This document shows positions 8,401 to 15,360 of a DNA stretch of 21,081 nucleotides, in pieces. The notes beneath the pieces were generated by a model. That model was not told where the DNA came from. It saw nothing but the letters and a program-made list of their open reading frames with translations, and did no database searches. Source of the DNA: Chlamydiota bacterium (GTDB lineage Bacteria > Chlamydiota > Chlamydiia > Chlamydiales > SLFE01). The stretch spans positions 1 through 21,081 of the forward strand of contig JAAKFL010000011.1 of NCBI GenBank assembly GCA_011065065.1, given 5' to 3'. Within the stretch, counting starts at the first letter, position 1, and every line of letters begins with the position of its first letter. Both the position numbers and the translations under genes were made by a program.

Positions 8401-8782
8401 CCAAATCTTCCCTTTTCCTTTCGTCCTTAAAGCGCAATAGATGAGAGGCATGAAACTTTAATAGTTCATAATACCCATCTTTGTCCAACATTTCCATCAC
8501 AAGCGCCTTTTTTAATCGCTCATGTGATTCAAGTTTGCTTACAACTGTCGAGATATTTGCAGGATTTTCCCAAATTTCATTTATGAGAGACTGGACGGAC
8601 ATCGGTTCTAAATGCGACAGTTTCGTCCTTTTTGTGCTAGTCACTGGACCTGACGAACAGGAATTTTTCCAGGCTTTAGAGGTCAATTTATCGACTTTTC
8701 CGCTTGGCAATTCCAATTTTTTATCAAAAAATGGTTTAAATTGTAAGTTTTTTAAAATTAAATCTGCTATATTAAAATCCAT
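5495..8782 (-). CDS. Large helical-repeat protein with GNAT-like C-terminal domain
   Basis: A 1095-residue protein. After a basic, serine-rich N-terminus (1-60), residues ~90-380 hold tandem units of 30-32 residues whose turns read FGF or FGI (at about 148, 211, 241, 272 and 304), the same style as the partial gene at 1-1690. The middle (about 400-930) is mostly helical and charged. The last ~157 residues form a distinct domain with VDSDHYLDLFLCGTEVAGSCQ, a strand pair around HRVLAIKDSTGRIIGRSILR, FFERVYP, and a helix ALQNFATERAQKMGIDL. That order resembles the central strands and helix of a GNAT acyltransferase, but I cannot name the family. There is no signal peptide. The ATG at 8782 is preceded by AGGTG. 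It may be a host-directed effector, which is an inference from architecture only. Confidence 0.8.
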   Translation of the reverse strand: MDFNIADLILKNLQFKPFFDKKLELPSGKVDKLTSKAWKNSCSSGPVTSTKRTKLSHLEPMSVQSLINEIWENPANISTVVSKLESHERLKKALVMEMLDKDGYYELLKFHASHLLRFKDERKREDLGRLLTKSGRGTLLLMRNFEVFGFNRSFKFELVEILYHDRDYFHLLSQYIEEFECPDIELRKKIALLASLDGTFQHYLSKNIDKFGIDDIEFIKMIAQNIIEIQPSKVLYNIDKFGFDRATNIELAFQFVETERTAYELASHIDQFGFEGTDILLELANKILEYPSGGRELVQHFDQFGITCPRFKKKIADKILQELRSSVTPWIEDVINHIHRLDLHPATPMGQKFLIEMACDIAAHQLVSAGEIYRNIDIFDIQNPHVIKSLKSNYKLYHDYYTKEKFLSIMIKPLMKWSEVNQDINEKIEILRQIPVEDDEKIKLLSACDIVQKYFSFAEEDRPNLATFNQAFNVIFGSLRKNKGSISVSLKDLQKIRAFVERYDSLLKCIDDLSKIDGELRSKLSVWLYYTIMKITFLITDPKLRNEVFKSRIIRSLFNLRDHELRYVMVNKFLRQLQDRPKASRREFLREITKSSRSSLTKLALNGLEQKLLEEESETAEVEEIQSFRETFKNPTKKDRATRKIYRNMFQRDGVKLCALLSALYQLEKSSNMEKGQICTLLRYLMQLEDNKKKHELFAELNVLNALFLIGKEGSIVVDSSSENHKQMLSILVRQFGELLPGLAVENPDKINELFFSGRHPEALPVYAAGLQDLGEEDKEIVLSSLRDFVQDVVSGEFNEKRYENSLHLSEVFKKEGLKEEWKAGQIGPLSAYLPKNASEKKFDPKEFIELRIRDGHLPINSLPRLASLLSIPITKETSVNESLDALLVGLVKNPDSLSPELINEIEEAVRQIKSDHEFLNDIDVLRDVLKPPAKKKEDDLIIVDSDHYLDLFLCGTEVAGSCQRVNGFSKYNKALMGYVQDGKHRVLAIKDSTGRIIGRSILRLLLNEKNEPVLFFERVYPTNLSFQYQRALQNFATERAQKMGIDLISSIPNSSLELYGVVKSLSLKAPYEYCDARYGIHDGPYEISYCYRLS

Positions 8783-8813
8783 GAAACACCTTTTTTAATT
8801 AATTTTAAAAAAA

Positions 8814-8842
8814 TTTTAGCATATTAAAGGTTTTTAGTAAAT
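8814..8842 (-). promoter_or_regulatory. Predicted promoter of the large repeat-protein gene
   Basis: On the minus strand TTTACT (8837-8842) and TAAAAT (8814-8819) are separated by 17 nt. They would start transcription near 8807, about 25 nt before the ATG at 8782. The surrounding sequence is AT-rich, which raises the chance of a false match. Confidence 0.45.
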
Positions 8843-8899
8843 AAAAAGAATATTTATATATAAACATTGTGGATATTAAATACGATACCTCAACTCTGA

Positions 8900-9161
8900 G
8901 TCCTTGAAGGACTGTGAATCTTTCTCGACGCATTTTACCTAGGGTTCCGCTCCGCTCCACCCCAGGCTGTCAGATGCCGTCCATCCGAGGCTGACAGGAA
9001 AATCCCCCGGCTAGTTTTTGGGTCTTTCGGCGCCCTCATGTCAACGAAGTAAATTCCCTACTCTTAGGAGTATGTGAATTTACTTCGTTGACATGAGGAC
9101 ACCAAAATCCCTCAAAACCTAGCACGGGGGTATTTTCCTGTCAGCCTCTCCAGGACTCTAC
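8900..9161 (+). repeat. Dispersed intergenic repeat, copy 1 (interrupted)
   Basis: The 87 bases at 8900-8986 plus 9152-9161 align without gaps to 15083-15179, with about 14 differences in the first 87 by hand count. Conserved parts are the GTCCTT...AGGACT stem, GAATCTTT, the stem CCTAGGGTTCC...CCACCC.AGG, and GGCTGTCAGATG. Between the two parts sits the palindrome at 8987-9148. The gap 8783-9177 holds this repeat, the palindrome and a promoter; no gene was found. Confidence 0.8.
8987..9148. mobile_element. MITE-like 162-bp palindromic insertion
   Basis: The ends are inverted repeats. GAGGCTGACAGGAAAAT at the left matches the right end perfectly for 17 bp and continues through CCCCCG and GCTAG with single-base indels. 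An inner pair, CCTCATGTCAACGAAGTAAA (9034-9053), is perfectly complementary to 9079-9098, and a small stem sits at the centre near 9067. TCC at 8984-8986 and TCC at 9149-9151 form a 3-bp direct repeat at the borders. Removing the element and one TCC restores the uninterrupted repeat seen at 15083-15179. It has no coding capacity, so it would need a transposase supplied elsewhere. The element family is not identified. Confidence 0.8.
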
Positions 9162-9177
9162 AGTTATTTTAAGGGCT

Positions 9178-10221
9178 CTAACTCTCGCACTCTAAGTAGT
9201 CCTTACAGCAAGTCAGAGGCCCCCGCACGTAATGCTCGGAAACGACTTCGTGGATAAATGTTGACGTTAACAACGCCGCAAGCTGAACGGTCGTATGATC
9301 ACGATCATATTTGGGATTGAGCTCCGCTATATCAAAACAGACCACCTTTCCCGATCTCGCAATGTGAGTGATGGCCGGGATCACGTGATACGGAAAGAGC
9401 CCTAATGATTGTGGAGCACTAACTCCTGGTGCAAAAGGTGAGGCAAAGACGTCTAAACAAATTGTCAAATAAATACCCTCTCCATATTCAACGGCTTGAT
9501 TCACCGAACTATCCAAGTGATGACTTCCTTTGTGAATTTCGTCTGCTGATACATATTGAACACCTATTTGTTTGGCTTTTTCAAACAAGTCTGACGTATT
9601 GCCATAATTTTGAATCCCTAAACAGCTATAAGAAAAAGGAATCCCCTTTTCATGGCAATCATCGTGGATTTGTAAAAAAGAGGTTCCAGAACTCGCCTGT
9701 TCTTCATATGATCGAATGTCAAAATGAGAATCAAAATTGATGATTGAAAGATGACTTTTAGGCAACGAAGCGCGAACTCCTTGATAATTTCCCCACGAAA
9801 CTTCATGACCTCCGCCAATGACAAGAGGAAAAATTCCTTGCTCAAGCAAATTATGGACTGTCTTACCAAGACATCGTTGCGAAGTTTCAAGATCTCCGTC
9901 GTCACATGTGATGTCCCCAACATCATAAAATTTCCAGTTATCAGGAGCCATCACAGGGAGTTTTGCCAGCATTTCACGAAAAGCCGTGGGGCCTTCTACT
10001 GCCCCTGGACGTCCATGATTGCGACGGACTCCTTCGTCACATGCAAATCCCACTAATCCGAAATTCATCGCATATGGGATTGTCTCTAAGGGTTGGCGTA
10101 GATCATCGCAAACAAAGATTTCGTGAAAGCGTTTAGAACCCGCACCATCTTTTCTTCCGAACCAGGGAGTTTTACTAGCGGGTCGATAACGGTTCACCCA
10201 TTCTTGATCGTCATATAACAT
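9178..10221 (-). CDS. hutG: Formimidoylglutamase, arginase family
   Basis: Last step of histidine degradation: hydrolysis of N-formimidoyl-L-glutamate to glutamate and formamide. This is a 347-residue arginase/ureohydrolase-fold protein. The metal-binding motifs are GGGHE (136-140, H139), NFDSHFD (162-168; D164, H166, D168) and CLDVFASPFAPGVSAP (255-270, D257). In the last motif the position that is usually the first aspartate of the D-x-D ligand pair is a cysteine (C255). The start at 10221 is chosen because GGAGGAG (10231-10237) lies 9 nt upstream; a GTG at 10248 gives a 9-residue longer form with no better site. The start lies inside the 3' end of hutI, overlapping by 11 nt, so the two are probably co-transcribed and coupled. 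It is the final gene of the operon, and no T-run terminator is seen after it. Confidence 0.9.
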   Translation of the reverse strand: MLYDDQEWVNRYRPASKTPWFGRKDGAGSKRFHEIFVCDDLRQPLETIPYAMNFGLVGFACDEGVRRNHGRPGAVEGPTAFREMLAKLPVMAPDNWKFYDVGDITCDDGDLETSQRCLGKTVHNLLEQGIFPLVIGGGHEVSWGNYQGVRASLPKSHLSIINFDSHFDIRSYEEQASSGTSFLQIHDDCHEKGIPFSYSCLGIQNYGNTSDLFEKAKQIGVQYVSADEIHKGSHHLDSSVNQAVEYGEGIYLTICLDVFASPFAPGVSAPQSLGLFPYHVIPAITHIARSGKVVCFDIAELNPKYDRDHTTVQLAALLTSTFIHEVVSEHYVRGPLTCCKDYLECES

Positions 10222-11437
10222 AAGCCATTTCTCCTCCGGTAAAGACACATTGAGGTGTCAGCGTTCCTTGGTGGTACAAAATTTCTTGATAATCGTCTGT
10301 TGGGAATACAGAAAAATCGGCTCTCATTCCCGTTTTCAAGATGCCTCGATCATGAAGATTGAGCGCTCTCGCAGCTCTTATCGTAATCGCAGATAGAATT
10401 TCAGCCATGGTCAATTTCTCAAAGGCTCCCAGTATCGCAGCCTGCGTCAACAAATCTCCCATGGGTGCTGAACCTGGATTCCAATCGGACGCGATGACGA
10501 GCGGCAACTCTTCATCCAGTAACATTCTGGCCGAGGCAAATTTCATCCCCAGTCCAATTGAAGCACCTGGAAGAACAATCGGGATGACTCCCGCCTCCGA
10601 TAACAACTTCGCTTGTTCCACTTCAGTCTGTTCACAGTGATCTAGACTCAAGGCCCCCACTCTTGCCGCTAATTCCGAGCCTCCGACAGAAAATTGGTCT
10701 CCGTGAATCACAAGGTCGAAACCTTCTTGTTTCGCAGCCAAAAGATATTTTTCAGCCTCTTCAATCGAAAATGCACCCTCTTCCACAAAGATATCGATAC
10801 GATTTGTCAATTGATCTTTTTTTAAGAGTGGAAAGAGATTTTGAATGAGATAATTTAAATACTCCGAAGATGATGAGAATTCCGGAGGCGTGGTATGAGC
10901 CGCTAAGCAAGTAGGAATTAAACTCACTGGCTCGTTCGATGAAGCATTTTGAATGACCGATAACATTTTCACTTCATCTTCGATGTTCAATCCATAACCA
11001 CTTTTGACCTCACATGTGGTCACACCTCTTGCCAGTAAGTCTTTCGTTCTGTTGAGAAGTCCTAAAAGGAGTTCTTCAAATGAAGCCGCACGAGTGTTCT
11101 TAACAGTACTGAGAATGCCGCCTCCTTTCGACGCAATTTCTTGATAGGAGTGCCCATCGAGCTTTTGTGCATATTCTCCTGCCCGCGAACCGGCAAAACA
11201 GATGTGTGTGTGGGTATCCACAAATCCAGGTAGTGCGACGGACGGGAAATCAATTTCTTCTCGCTCTCCAGCAAAATCATCAAGGTCGGCATACCGTCCA
11301 ATGGCAAGGATATGACCCTTGTCGACAATGATGCCTCCGTCTTCAACAATCTCGAGTTCACGATCAGAAAGATGCCCCTGAGGCCTTAAGCCATCCATTG
11401 TGAGTATTTGATTAAAGGGGCCGATTAATTTTGTCAT
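10211..11437 (-). CDS. hutI: Imidazolonepropionase
   Basis: Third step of histidine degradation: hydrolysis of 4-imidazolone-5-propionate to N-formimidoyl-L-glutamate, in the cytoplasm. It is 408 residues, the usual family length. Amidohydrolase metal and substrate motifs are visible: GFVDTHTH (H76, H78), AAHTTPPEF (H181), VIHGDQFS (H245), SLDHCEQTE (H267) and the later aspartate in ASDWNPGSAP. The start at 11437 forms an ATGA overlap with the stop of hutU, indicating translational coupling. An in-frame alternative start 11 codons upstream would only lengthen the overlap and adds residues not expected at the N-terminus. An AAGGAG motif lies about 13 nt upstream, longer than usual. Confidence 0.95.
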   Translation of the reverse strand: MTKLIGPFNQILTMDGLRPQGHLSDRELEIVEDGGIIVDKGHILAIGRYADLDDFAGEREEIDFPSVALPGFVDTHTHICFAGSRAGEYAQKLDGHSYQEIASKGGGILSTVKNTRAASFEELLLGLLNRTKDLLARGVTTCEVKSGYGLNIEDEVKMLSVIQNASSNEPVSLIPTCLAAHTTPPEFSSSSEYLNYLIQNLFPLLKKDQLTNRIDIFVEEGAFSIEEAEKYLLAAKQEGFDLVIHGDQFSVGGSELAARVGALSLDHCEQTEVEQAKLLSEAGVIPIVLPGASIGLGMKFASARMLLDEELPLVIASDWNPGSAPMGDLLTQAAILGAFEKLTMAEILSAITIRAARALNLHDRGILKTGMRADFSVFPTDDYQEILYHQGTLTPQCVFTGGEMAYVI

Positions 11438-13101
11438 GTGTTCAATAAGACTCCTTGCCGTTTTCCGCAATCAATGGCAGCCTGATATCCCGCATCGGAG
11501 TGTCTGATAATCCCTAATGCAGGATCTATATAAAGAACCCGTTTCAGACATCGCTCTGCCCGTTCTGTTCCATCAGCTACAATCACCATTCCTGCATGTT
11601 GCGAATAGCCCATGCCGACTCCGCCCCCATGATGAAAAGAGACCCAAGTGGCCCCACCAGCTGTATTACCCATTAAGTTCAACAGTGGCCAATCAGAAAT
11701 GGCATCGGATCCATCCTTCATCCCTTCCGTTTCTCGGTACGGTGAAGCCACCGACCCGCAATCTAAATGGTCGCGGCCGATGACAATCGGAGCTGACACA
11801 ATGCCATTCTTCACCAATTCATTAAACTTCAGTCCCGCTTTCGCGCGATCTCCCATCCCAAACCAGCAAATGCGGCTTGGAAGCCCCTGAAAAGCTACTT
11901 TTTTACGAGCCTCTTCCAGCCAATGAATCATATGATGGTCATCAGGAAACAGTTCCTTCAACGCTTCATCCGTTTTGTATATATCCTCTGGATCACCTGA
12001 CAACGCCACCCAGCGAAAAGGACCTTTTCCCTCGCAAAATAAAGGACGGATGTATTCAGGAACAAATCCCGGGATTTCAAATGCATCGACAGCACCACCC
12101 TGCCGCGCATATTCACGCAAGTTATTCCCGTATTCGAAAACCTTGGCTCCCTCTTGCTTCATTTCTAAAATACCACGCACATGGTGAGCCATGCTTTCAA
12201 GAGCTTTTTCTTTGTAGAGCTCGGGAGTCTTCCGCAACTCTTTTGCGGTTTCCACAGTGTAGCCTGCAGGAATATAACCGTTTACAGGGTCGTGAGCGGA
12301 TGTTTGATCGGTCACAACATCAGGAGTGATCTCATCCTCAATCAGTTTCCAAAGAGTCGTTCCGATATCCCCCACAAGTCCCACAGAAAGAGGTTTTTTC
12401 TGATTGACCGCTTCTAAAACCCATTGCTTAGCCTCTTCATAATCTCCTGTCATTTTATCGAGATAGTTTGTGTCGAGACGCTTTTGAATTCTGCTGGGAT
12501 CGATGTCGACTCCCAAAAACACAGCATCGTTCATCGTCGCAGCCAATGGTTGAGCTCCCCCCATACCCCCCAATCCACCAGAAACAATAAGTTTTCCTTT
12601 CAAGGAACCTGAATAATATTTGCGAGCACATGCGGCAAATGTTTCGTATGTTCCCTGCAAAATCCCCTGAGAGCCGATATAAATCCAACTCCCTGCAGTC
12701 ATCTGCCCATACATGATGAGCCCTCGTTCCTTCAACTCTTGAAAATGTTCCCAGTTTGCCCATTGAGGGACCAGATTACTGTTCGCGATGAGGACACGAG
12801 GAGCTTCCGGGTGTGAGGGGAGAATTCCCACAGGTTTTCCGGACTGAACCAAAAGACTTTCATTCTCTTCCAGCTCCAAAAGCGCTTTGATAATTCCTTG
12901 CAAAGCCTTTCGATTACGAGCTGCTTGACCCGTTCCTCCATAGACAATGAGTTGATCGGGATCTTCTGCTACCTCTGCATCGAGATTATTCAGAAGCATC
13001 CGCAGCGGCGCTTCCGTTTGCCACGATTTTGCGTTCAGTTGACTTCCCGTTGGAGCTTTGTATACGGGATGAGTGGCATATTTCTCGATAAATTCATTCA
13101 T
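11434..13101 (-). CDS. hutU: Urocanate hydratase
   Basis: Second step of histidine degradation: addition of water to urocanate to give imidazolonepropionate, using tightly bound NAD+ as electrophile. It is 555 residues, the full family length. Visible are the N-terminal YGGTGQAARN (54-63), QMTAGSWIYIGSQGILQGT (133-151), the glycine-rich NAD+ loop GGLGGMGGAQP (175-185), and GLPSRICWFGMGDRA (406-420), where C412 corresponds to the active-site-region cysteine known as Cys410 in Pseudomonas putida. The ATG at 13101 overlaps the TGA of the upstream phhB gene (ATGA), and no independent ribosome-binding site is evident, so translation is probably coupled. Confidence 0.97.
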   Translation of the reverse strand: MNEFIEKYATHPVYKAPTGSQLNAKSWQTEAPLRMLLNNLDAEVAEDPDQLIVYGGTGQAARNRKALQGIIKALLELEENESLLVQSGKPVGILPSHPEAPRVLIANSNLVPQWANWEHFQELKERGLIMYGQMTAGSWIYIGSQGILQGTYETFAACARKYYSGSLKGKLIVSGGLGGMGGAQPLAATMNDAVFLGVDIDPSRIQKRLDTNYLDKMTGDYEEAKQWVLEAVNQKKPLSVGLVGDIGTTLWKLIEDEITPDVVTDQTSAHDPVNGYIPAGYTVETAKELRKTPELYKEKALESMAHHVRGILEMKQEGAKVFEYGNNLREYARQGGAVDAFEIPGFVPEYIRPLFCEGKGPFRWVALSGDPEDIYKTDEALKELFPDDHHMIHWLEEARKKVAFQGLPSRICWFGMGDRAKAGLKFNELVKNGIVSAPIVIGRDHLDCGSVASPYRETEGMKDGSDAISDWPLLNLMGNTAGGATWVSFHHGGGVGMGYSQHAGMVIVADGTERAERCLKRVLYIDPALGIIRHSDAGYQAAIDCGKRQGVLLNT

Positions 13102-13442
13102 ATTTTGTAAACATCATCACATTTTGCAGCTAAGATAAAATCACTTTCCGTAAGCCCATCAATTTTATGGGTCCAAAGAGTGATCACAACTTTTCCCCAC
13201 GACAACATGATGTCGGGATGGTGCACTTCACGCTCTGCAATTTCTCCCACACGATTTGTGAAATTCAAAGCATCTTTAAAATTTTCAAACGTGAATTCCT
13301 TAATCAGATGATGTTCATTCTCCACTTTCCAATCATTCTGCAACTCAGATAGCAGCGATTGGATGGACACTCCCCTTAACGGAGGAATTCCCCCACGGCA
13401 TGGCACACATGACTTTTTGGAAAGGCTACAAGAATTTCCCAT
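13098..13442 (-). CDS. phhB: Pterin-4a-carbinolamine dehydratase (PCD/DCoH)
   Basis: A 114-residue protein of the 4a-hydroxytetrahydrobiopterin dehydratase family. The family signature is clear: REVHHPDIMLSWGKVVITLWTH (71-92, with the HHP at 74-76), preceded by the N-terminal SCVPCRGGIPPL typical of bacterial members. The known reaction regenerates dihydropterin after an aromatic amino acid hydroxylase turns over. The start at 13442 is chosen because a strong AGGAGGAGG stretch (13446-13454) lies just upstream and overlaps the stop of hutH; an earlier start at 13466 would sit inside hutH. It lies between hutH and hutU and is coupled to hutU by an ATGA overlap. No hydroxylase gene is present in the window, so its link to histidine use is unexplained. 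Confidence 0.92.
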   Translation of the reverse strand: MGNSCSLSKKSCVPCRGGIPPLRGVSIQSLLSELQNDWKVENEHHLIKEFTFENFKDALNFTNRVGEIAEREVHHPDIMLSWGKVVITLWTHKIDGLTESDFILAAKCDDVYKI

Positions 13443-13452
13443 ATTCCTCCTC

Positions 13453-14946
13453 CTATATTTTTTCAAACACTTCTACAGCTTTATTGACATCTTCTGCAAT
13501 AATTCGATCATCATCTAACATTGGGATATATTCGCGCAAGAGTTCATATAATAAACTCGTTCCTTTTCCAAGCGGGGCGGCCTCACGCATATCGATCGCC
13601 TGACAAGCGACACACAACTCTATCGAGAGAATTGTCGAAACATGATGAGTGATTTTTGCAAATTTACGCGCTGAGGCCAGTCCCATAGAAACGTGATCTT
13701 CAATTCCCACATTTCCCGGAATGGAATCGGTACAAGATGGATTTGCCAAATGCTTACACTCATGCACCAATGATGCGCTTAAATATTGACTGGCCATATA
13801 TCCAGAACAAAGCCCCTCATCGGGAGTCAAAAATGCCGGCAGCCCACTCATATGAGGATTCAGCATTAACTCGAGCCTTCGATCAGAGATGTTCCCCATT
13901 TCTGAAAGTGCCATCGAAGCCATATCATAAGCCAGTGCTAACGGCTGACCGTGAAAGTTTCCTCCGCTCAGAATCAAATCTTCATCGGCAAATACCAAAG
14001 GATTATCAGTCGCTCCATTTAACTCCGTTTCAATGATCTGAATCGCATGATTCACGACATCTAAACTGGCACCATGCACTTGCGGCGCACACCGCAATGA
14101 ATAAGAATCCTGCACACGGAGCGGTTCAACACATTCCATGGTCAAATAAGACCCCTCCAACTGCTTGATGATTTCATGCGCCACAATCATTTGCCCCACA
14201 TGTCCCCGCGCACTTTGGAGGTTGGGATGAAGAGGATCCACAGAGGCTTTCATGGCCTCAAATGTCAGCGCTGTCACCTTATGACTCTTTCGAATCAGTT
14301 CTCTGGCTTCATATAAAGCCAATGAGCCCACCGCCAACATGATCTGAGTCCCATTGATGAGACCCAAGCCCTCTTTTTCTTGAAGCACAATCGGCTTCAA
14401 ACCCGCTTGTTTGAGCGCTTCTGAAGCCTCCATTGCATTCCCTTGATAAAACACCATCCCCTCACCGACTAAAGGAAGTGCCAAATGGGCCAATGGGGCC
14501 AAATCTCCACTAGCTCCAACAGAGCCAAATTCGGGGATAATCGGAGTGATCCCCCTTTCAAGGTGATCGCAAAGAGCTTGACACAAGTCATACGTAACAC
14601 CCGTTAACCCAATCAGTAACACATTGAGCCTCAATGCCATCGCCAATCTTGTTTCAGGAATCGATAGCGGCTGCCCATAGCCGCACGCATGGCTTTTCAG
14701 GATATTCAACTGCAGAGCTTTTAATTGATCTTCCGAGATGCGTTTCTTGGCTAAGTAACCAAAGCCGGTATTGATTCCGTATATGGATTGATCTTCTAGA
14801 GCTTTCTTATGGACATACTTTTGAGCTCGGTCTACCCGTTCCTTCGCATCGGAACTGATCCCCACTGAGGCCCCTTGGGCAATTTCATAGGCCTTATCGA
14901 GAGTCAATGAACTCCCATCCAACTTAATTAACGATTCCCCAACCAT
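13453..14946 (-). CDS. hutH: Histidine ammonia-lyase
   Basis: First step of histidine degradation: non-oxidative removal of ammonia from L-histidine to give urocanate. It is 497 residues, near the usual 500-510. The Ala-Ser-Gly triad that cyclises to the MIO electrophile is at 145-147 in GSVGASGDLAPLAH, and the substrate loop YGINTGFG is at 56-63. The start at 14946 is supported by AAGGAG (14954-14959) 7 nt upstream and by a promoter just beyond it. The frame stays open to 15039, but that extension would cross the promoter. It is the first gene of the hut operon, and the next gene starts 10 nt after its stop. Confidence 0.96.
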   Translation of the reverse strand: MVGESLIKLDGSSLTLDKAYEIAQGASVGISSDAKERVDRAQKYVHKKALEDQSIYGINTGFGYLAKKRISEDQLKALQLNILKSHACGYGQPLSIPETRLAMALRLNVLLIGLTGVTYDLCQALCDHLERGITPIIPEFGSVGASGDLAPLAHLALPLVGEGMVFYQGNAMEASEALKQAGLKPIVLQEKEGLGLINGTQIMLAVGSLALYEARELIRKSHKVTALTFEAMKASVDPLHPNLQSARGHVGQMIVAHEIIKQLEGSYLTMECVEPLRVQDSYSLRCAPQVHGASLDVVNHAIQIIETELNGATDNPLVFADEDLILSGGNFHGQPLALAYDMASMALSEMGNISDRRLELMLNPHMSGLPAFLTPDEGLCSGYMASQYLSASLVHECKHLANPSCTDSIPGNVGIEDHVSMGLASARKFAKITHHVSTILSIELCVACQAIDMREAAPLGKGTSLLYELLREYIPMLDDDRIIAEDVNKAVEVFEKI

Positions 14947-14973
14947 TAGACGTCTCCTTGTCAATAACTTAGT

Positions 14974-15002
14974 ATCATAGTCAGAAGATTTTTCAAAGTC
15001 TA
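14974..15002 (-). promoter_or_regulatory. Predicted hut operon promoter
   Basis: On the minus strand TAGACT (14997-15002) and TATGAT (14974-14979) are 17 nt apart. They place the transcription start near 14967, about 20 nt upstream of the hutH ATG. No HutC- or HutP-type regulatory gene lies in the window. The box positions favour the 14946 start over the longer open frame. Confidence 0.5.
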
Positions 15003-15082
15003 GGAATAAATTTTTTTGGGTAAATTTAAGTTGTCTCAAATCTGAGTCCTGAAGTCCTCGATTATTTGGGCCTTAATATGCC

Positions 15083-15179
15083 GTCCTTCCAGGACTCTGA
15101 ATCTTTATCGTCTCTTGTGACCTAGGGTTCCACTCCGTTCCACCCTAGGCTGTCAGATGTCGTCCTTCCAGGACTCTAC
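15083..15179 (+). repeat. Dispersed intergenic repeat, copy 2 (uninterrupted)
   Basis: A 97-bp segment that aligns without gaps to copy 1 (8900-8986 joined to 9152-9161), in the same orientation. It contains two short stems, GTCCT...AGGAC, one at each end, and an inner stem CCTAGGG/CCCTAGG (15121-15147). A similar partial motif (TCTGAGTCCTGAAG) precedes it at 15041. The gap 14947-15360 also contains the hut promoter, a small AGCCC/GGGCT stem at 15227-15239, and the AT-rich promoter region of the next gene. No gene was found in it. Confidence 0.8.
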
Positions 15180-15284
15180 GTGTTCTTAATCAGTAACTTA
15201 TAAATTTCACCTATGTGTTTGATTTAAGCCCTCCGGGCTAATACCTAATTAAAATGTATTTTAAATGAATTTAATCGATACTAG

Positions 15285-15314
15285 TTGAAATATTAATATA
15301 ATATTAATTATAAT
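15285..15314 (+). promoter_or_regulatory. Predicted promoter of the phosphatase gene
   Basis: TTGAAA (15285-15290) and TATAAT (15309-15314), spaced 18 nt apart, would give a leader of about 40 nt before the ATG at 15361. The sequence around is strongly AT-rich, so the -10 match alone is weak evidence; the -35 and the spacing add support. Confidence 0.5.
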
Positions 15315-15360
15315 ATCATATTATATGATAGTACTTAATTAGCAAAATAGAGGTAATAAA

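Noticed and set aside
8987..9148. Riboswitch or structured RNA
   Set aside because: The structure is a single perfect palindrome with terminal inverted repeats and a target duplication, which fits an inserted element better than a folded regulatory RNA.
11877..12329. Plus-strand 150-codon frame inside hutU
   Set aside because: It is antisense to a conserved urocanate hydratase and has no recognisable motif.
14947..15039. 31-residue N-terminal extension of HutH
   Set aside because: The extension crosses the predicted promoter and lacks a ribosome-binding site; the start at 14946 has one and gives the normal length.
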